DNA of 64,000 bases from CAYPNF01 sp964411985. GTDB taxonomy: Bacteria; Verrucomicrobiota; Verrucomicrobiia; Limisphaerales; J093. Position 1 is the first letter of the stretch, and every line of letters starts with the position of its first letter. Made by a program: the position numbers and the translations under genes. Positions 60,866 to 64,000 of this stretch are shown in pieces. Below the pieces are notes generated by a model. It was given only the letters and a program-made list of their open reading frames with translations, had not been told where the DNA came from and searched no databases. The stretch is taken from the NCBI GenBank assembly GCA_964411985.1, contig CAYPNF010000025.1, positions 1-64,000 on the forward strand, written 5' to 3'.

Positions 60866-62437
60866 ATGGGCAGACGATGGATGAGACCGTATCGCAAAAT
60901 CGCCGTCTGGACGGGTGCCAGTGTCCTTCTGGGCCTGGCACTGGCCTTGACCTTGGAGCGAACACGCGGCCAATGGCAACTCCGAACCTGGATTTCCGAA
61001 GCCAGACAGCGGGGTGAAAGGCTCACCCTAGCAGAGCTCCTGCCGGCGGATCCGGTATCCACGGTCGAAACGTTGGAGGGAGCTGAGCTCCGGCGAACGC
61101 TGGATCCCTACCGAGTGTACCAGAATGGCCCTATCCCCATGCCAACGACCGAGCCGGGAAAGGCTTTCCCCATAACCCGGGCGGAGAGTATCCGGGTGGA
61201 CTACCGCACTCTCACCACCTGGACCCAATACCAGGCCCGCGTGGAAAACACCCTCGCCAAACTGCCCGTTCTTCGCCGTACTCTCACCAATGGCTCAATG
61301 CATGTCAGGGTGGATCGGTTGAGGGGACTTTCTGGGGAAGAGCTGCGTCTGGAGGCACTACCGGTATCGTCTTCCGAGGCGCTCAACGCCGCTTCCCGCT
61401 CTCTGGGGATCGCCAGCCTGCTGAGCCTGCGCGCAGGCATGCCCGGGGAGGCTCTGCCCAACCTCGAAGCGCAACTCGCTTTGGCGGACCTCATGAAACC
61501 TGGCATCACCCTGTCAGATCAATACACGCGGTTTCAGTTGCTTTCGTTCGCCGCTCAGCACACGTGGGAATTCCTACAGTCCACCAATCTATCAGAAGAA
61601 CAGGTGGAAAGGCTCCAAACTCTCTGGAACCAGCAGCGGGCGGTGGACGGCATGAACCGGGCTTTGGAAACCGAACAAGCGCTGGTCCTGGGCAACAGCG
61701 AAGCCTCTCATCTGAAGGGAGGCGACTTGGTGCAAGCCTGGACTTCTCTGCCTCCTTCCTGGCTGAACGGCGGACGGGCTTTGCGCAATCCCTCGTGGGA
61801 ACTCTATGGCTTGGTAGGGCCCCTGGCCGAAATGGGAGCTCGCCTGCGCGCTCACCTTTGGGTGTTTCTGTGGAAGTATGCTTGGGCCGACCAAAACCGA
61901 TTGGTCGCCCTCCGCTCCACGCAGAGCATCCTCGAGGCGGGCCGTCAGATCGCCAAGGGAGGGAACTGGCAGTCGGCACGGACCAACTCTCCCCCATTGG
62001 AATCCATGGTGTTCAACCCCAACCCTTCCCCCGCGCCGCCCCCGCTCGGCTTTTGGTACCGCCTCCGTTTTTGGGCATCCTGCTTCCGAACCCCTCAGGC
62101 GGGTACAAGCCTCGCCAAAGCTACTGAAGTGCAGACCATCTGCCATCTCACCACCACTGCCCTCCTTCTCCATCGACACCGCCTGCGCACAGGTTCCTTT
62201 CCAGCCTCTTTGCCCGATCTCCTCCCTGAACTCCAGCGCAGCTTACCTGCCGATCCTTTCACGGGACGGTCTTTTGAATACCGGCGCACTGACCACCATG
62301 GGTTCCTTTTGTATTCGATCGGCCCGGATGGAGTCGATCAACAAGGGCAAGGACCCGTTTACGGAGGCTTCGGGGGACCGGACATTGTCTGGCCTGTAGC
62401 CGTGGCAGCCCCTAACTCAGCAGCCGGGCGTCTATAA
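60866..62437 (+). CDS. Membrane-anchored protein of unknown function with pseudopilin-like C-terminus
   Basis: The 523-residue protein has one N-terminal helix (about 12-28) and a mostly helical periplasmic body. Its C-terminal segment resembles the end of GspG-type pseudopilins: RLRTGSFPASLPDLLPEL, then LPADPFTGRSFEYRRTDHHG and LYSIGPDGVDQQG. I know such proteins from Planctomycetota and Verrucomicrobiota only as conserved hypothetical proteins. The ATG at 60866 is close to CAGGG. It stands 36 bases after the UDG gene on the same strand. Confidence 0.75.
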   Translation: MGRRWMRPYRKIAVWTGASVLLGLALALTLERTRGQWQLRTWISEARQRGERLTLAELLPADPVSTVETLEGAELRRTLDPYRVYQNGPIPMPTTEPGKAFPITRAESIRVDYRTLTTWTQYQARVENTLAKLPVLRRTLTNGSMHVRVDRLRGLSGEELRLEALPVSSSEALNAASRSLGIASLLSLRAGMPGEALPNLEAQLALADLMKPGITLSDQYTRFQLLSFAAQHTWEFLQSTNLSEEQVERLQTLWNQQRAVDGMNRALETEQALVLGNSEASHLKGGDLVQAWTSLPPSWLNGGRALRNPSWELYGLVGPLAEMGARLRAHLWVFLWKYAWADQNRLVALRSTQSILEAGRQIAKGGNWQSARTNSPPLESMVFNPNPSPAPPPLGFWYRLRFWASCFRTPQAGTSLAKATEVQTICHLTTTALLLHRHRLRTGSFPASLPDLLPELQRSLPADPFTGRSFEYRRTDHHGFLLYSIGPDGVDQQGQGPVYGGFGGPDIVWPVAVAAPNSAAGRL

Positions 62438-62448
62438 CCCGAAAGACA

Positions 62449-63465
62449 CTACGAGGAAGCAGGAGGGGGTGGCACTTCCTTGACCGGCACAGGGTGTTCC
62501 TTCTCTTCGATATTCCGATACAAACGTTTCTTCAGGACGTCATAGCTCTCGTGATGAACCTCTTCCAGGTGTTTTCGGGCGTCATCGAACCGGCCATAGC
62601 CGATGCAGAGCCGAGCCATGTGAATGTAGGTGCCCTCCCGCTCCAAGTCGTCATGCGCCAATTGCCGTGCATCTTTCCACGCGGAGATGGCCTCCGACTG
62701 CAAACGCGATTCCGCTTTCTTTCGCTCCTCCGGATTTCCCTCGGTTTCCGCCTTCAAGTAGTAATAAGTCTGGGCTAGATCCGTCGCCAAGGCGAAGTTC
62801 TCTGGATCCAGCTTCCGCGCTTTGCGGTACAACTCCAAAGCCCGCCGGAAAACTGCCTGATCATCCTTGAGGTTGTAATACTCTCGGACGTCCTGGCGAA
62901 AGAGGAAGACGATCGTGGCGAGGTTATGGTAGTAAAGCGATTCACCCGGCCGTAACTCGATGGCTCGGTCCAGATACTCGAAAGCCTTCCGGACTGGCCC
63001 CCGGTGGCTGTAGTAGCTGGCAAGGTTGTTCAGCACCGCGGGGTCGGAGGGATTCAGCTGCCTGGCGCGCTCCCATTGGACCATGGCTTCGGCCTCCCGG
63101 CGGATATCATTCAGGAAGCTGCCATAGGCCACCCGGGCCCGTGCGTGGTTGGGATGTTTGGTGATAAAATCCTCATACCCCTTGATCACAGGCTCGAACC
63201 GCTGGTCAATGCGTGCAGTCAGGGTAGCAGCAGAGGCTCCCGCACCCTGCTCGGCAAAGCGCTCGTTCTCCTGAATCCAGCGGTCCACTTCGGCCTGAGC
63301 CTGATCATCCGCCTCAAGCAACGCCCGAAACTCCTTTTCGACCGGATCCTTGGGATCCGTCACGGGCATGGTGATCCCGGTGGTTTGTTGCACCAAGTTG
63401 CTGGCGGCCAACACCGGGTTCGTGGAGAGCACCGCGCCAAGCAGCCCAACGAGCAGTTCGTTCAC
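62449..63465 (-). CDS. Exported TPR-repeat protein
   Basis: The product (338 residues from GTG 63465) has a signal-peptide-like start (ELLVGLLGAVLSTNPVLA) and a helical region. Several tetratricopeptide units follow: about 90-210 (RARVAYGSFLNDIRREAEAM, NLASYYSHRGPVRKAFEYLD) and again around 240-320. The C-terminal end is Pro-rich (PVKEVPPPPASS). TPRs bind partner proteins; no enzyme domain is seen. The start is uncertain: an upstream TTG at 63597 would overlap the divergent permease gene, and GTG 63474 is also possible. Confidence 0.8.
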   Translation of the reverse strand: MNELLVGLLGAVLSTNPVLAASNLVQQTTGITMPVTDPKDPVEKEFRALLEADDQAQAEVDRWIQENERFAEQGAGASAATLTARIDQRFEPVIKGYEDFITKHPNHARARVAYGSFLNDIRREAEAMVQWERARQLNPSDPAVLNNLASYYSHRGPVRKAFEYLDRAIELRPGESLYYHNLATIVFLFRQDVREYYNLKDDQAVFRRALELYRKARKLDPENFALATDLAQTYYYLKAETEGNPEERKKAESRLQSEAISAWKDARQLAHDDLEREGTYIHMARLCIGYGRFDDARKHLEEVHHESYDVLKKRLYRNIEEKEHPVPVKEVPPPPASS

Positions 63466-63591
63466 AACCCTCACCGTAACAGATGGCTTGCTTCCCGACA
63501 ACTGAATCGGACGCGTGCCGAAGGAATGGCTTGCCTCGACAGCTCGGGGAAGGCCAACATCTGCCCCCGTAACCTGAACCGTAACTGCCCC

Positions 63592-64000
63592 ATGCAATCC
63601 TCGTCGATCGTCGGGAACTCCGGCGTCTTGAATCGGTATTTCCAGTTGTCAGAGCGCAACACCACCGCCAAACGGGAGGTGGTCGCGGGATTCGCCACCT
63701 TCATGACGATGGCCTACATCATCTTCGTCAACCCCCTGATCCTCTCTGGGGCAGGCATGGACCGCACAGCCGTCATCGCGGCCACGTGTCTCGGGGCCGC
63801 CCTGCCCTGCCTGCTGATGGGGTTGTGGGCGAACTATCCCTTTTGCCTCGCCAGTGGGATGGGACTGAACGCCGCGCTCGCCATTCAATCGACTCAACCG
63901 GGAATGAGCTGGAAGATCATGATGGGCGTGGTGGTGGTGGAGGGAGCCATTGTCACCTTGCTCGTCGCCACGCGGGTCAGGGAGCAGGTCATGCAGGCGA
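63592..64000 (+). CDS. NCS2-type purine permease, AzgA-like (partial)
   Basis: From ATG 63592 the first 136 residues run to the window end. The start YFQLSERNTTAKREVVAGFA followed by TFMTMAYIIFVNPLILSGAG is the N-terminal signature of the AzgA/GhxP family of hypoxanthine, guanine and adenine permeases. The next helices (GAALPCLLMGLWANYPFCLA, GMGLNAALAI) match too. It takes up purines by proton symport in known members. The rest is outside the window. Confidence 0.93.
   Translation, partial: MQSSSIVGNSGVLNRYFQLSERNTTAKREVVAGFATFMTMAYIIFVNPLILSGAGMDRTAVIAATCLGAALPCLLMGLWANYPFCLASGMGLNAALAIQSTQPGMSWKIMMGVVVVEGAIVTLLVATRVREQVMQA

Overview
This is a GC-rich bacterial chromosome segment, most likely from the Verrucomicrobiota (PVC superphylum), perhaps near Pedosphaera/Limisphaera. 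The evidence is a fused lpxC-fabZ gene followed by lpxA, a pseudopilin with the GFTLIELLVVIAIIAILAAM leader and a DGHVAWV tail, a PEP-CTERM protein, several Tat-signal sugar enzymes, a haem c protein of the HzsA-related type, and many secreted glycosidases and a sulfatase. The assignment is by gene content and protein style; there is no rRNA gene here. I see no tRNA, rRNA, CRISPR array, prophage or intact insertion sequence.

Layout. 1-4297: the amino-terminal 1,432 residues of a giant membrane sensor kinase (LamG, propeller, Y_Y_Y, PAS), cut by the window edge at its phospho-acceptor His. 4298-5069: a non-coding stretch with a good promoter and a cluster of small perfect hairpins. 5070-8244: an esterase and ribonuclease R. 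8245-16129: an accessory stretch with a transposase remnant, a PEP-CTERM protein, two decayed copies of one secreted module, a cupin, a GH36 alpha-galactosidase and a large secreted protein. 16130-27324: a Cache chemoreceptor, then a sugar/oxidoreductase neighbourhood (hydroxypyruvate isomerase-like protein, second cupin, class III aminotransferase, two Gfo/Idh/MocA proteins, lactonase, dihaem HzsA-like protein). 27386-32864: an alpha-glucan operon (GH13 amylase, SLC45-like transporter, two-CBM20 MalQ). 33186-40293: an enolase-superfamily enzyme, an orphan HigA antitoxin, a GH92 mannosidase, a pseudopilin and a clan GH-A-like glycosidase.

From 40303 the content is mostly core metabolism: a DUF192 lipoprotein, rdgB, a DMT exporter, lpxA and lpxC-fabZ (lipid A), a second chemoreceptor, a tight argC-lysA-hisD-hisC amino-acid operon, a LAB_N membrane protein with an added zinc ribbon, a monooxygenase/Fe-alcohol dehydrogenase pair, a sulfatase, the fatty-acid cluster fabD-fabG-acpP-fabF followed by a family 4 uracil-DNA glycosylase, a pseudopilin-tailed membrane protein, a TPR protein and the start of a purine permease.

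The genes suggest a Gram-negative, lipid A-bearing heterotroph that degrades complex polysaccharides (galactosides, starch, alpha-mannans, sulfated glycans), processes some sugars outside the cytoplasm with Tat-exported enzymes, and senses its surroundings by chemotaxis and a carbohydrate-type sensor kinase. The observations I find most worth checking are the intrinsic terminator whose U-tract touches the fabF start codon, the tandem and related hairpin repeats between genes, the two decayed copies of one secreted module, and the pair of roughly 75% identical cupins beside sugar genes.
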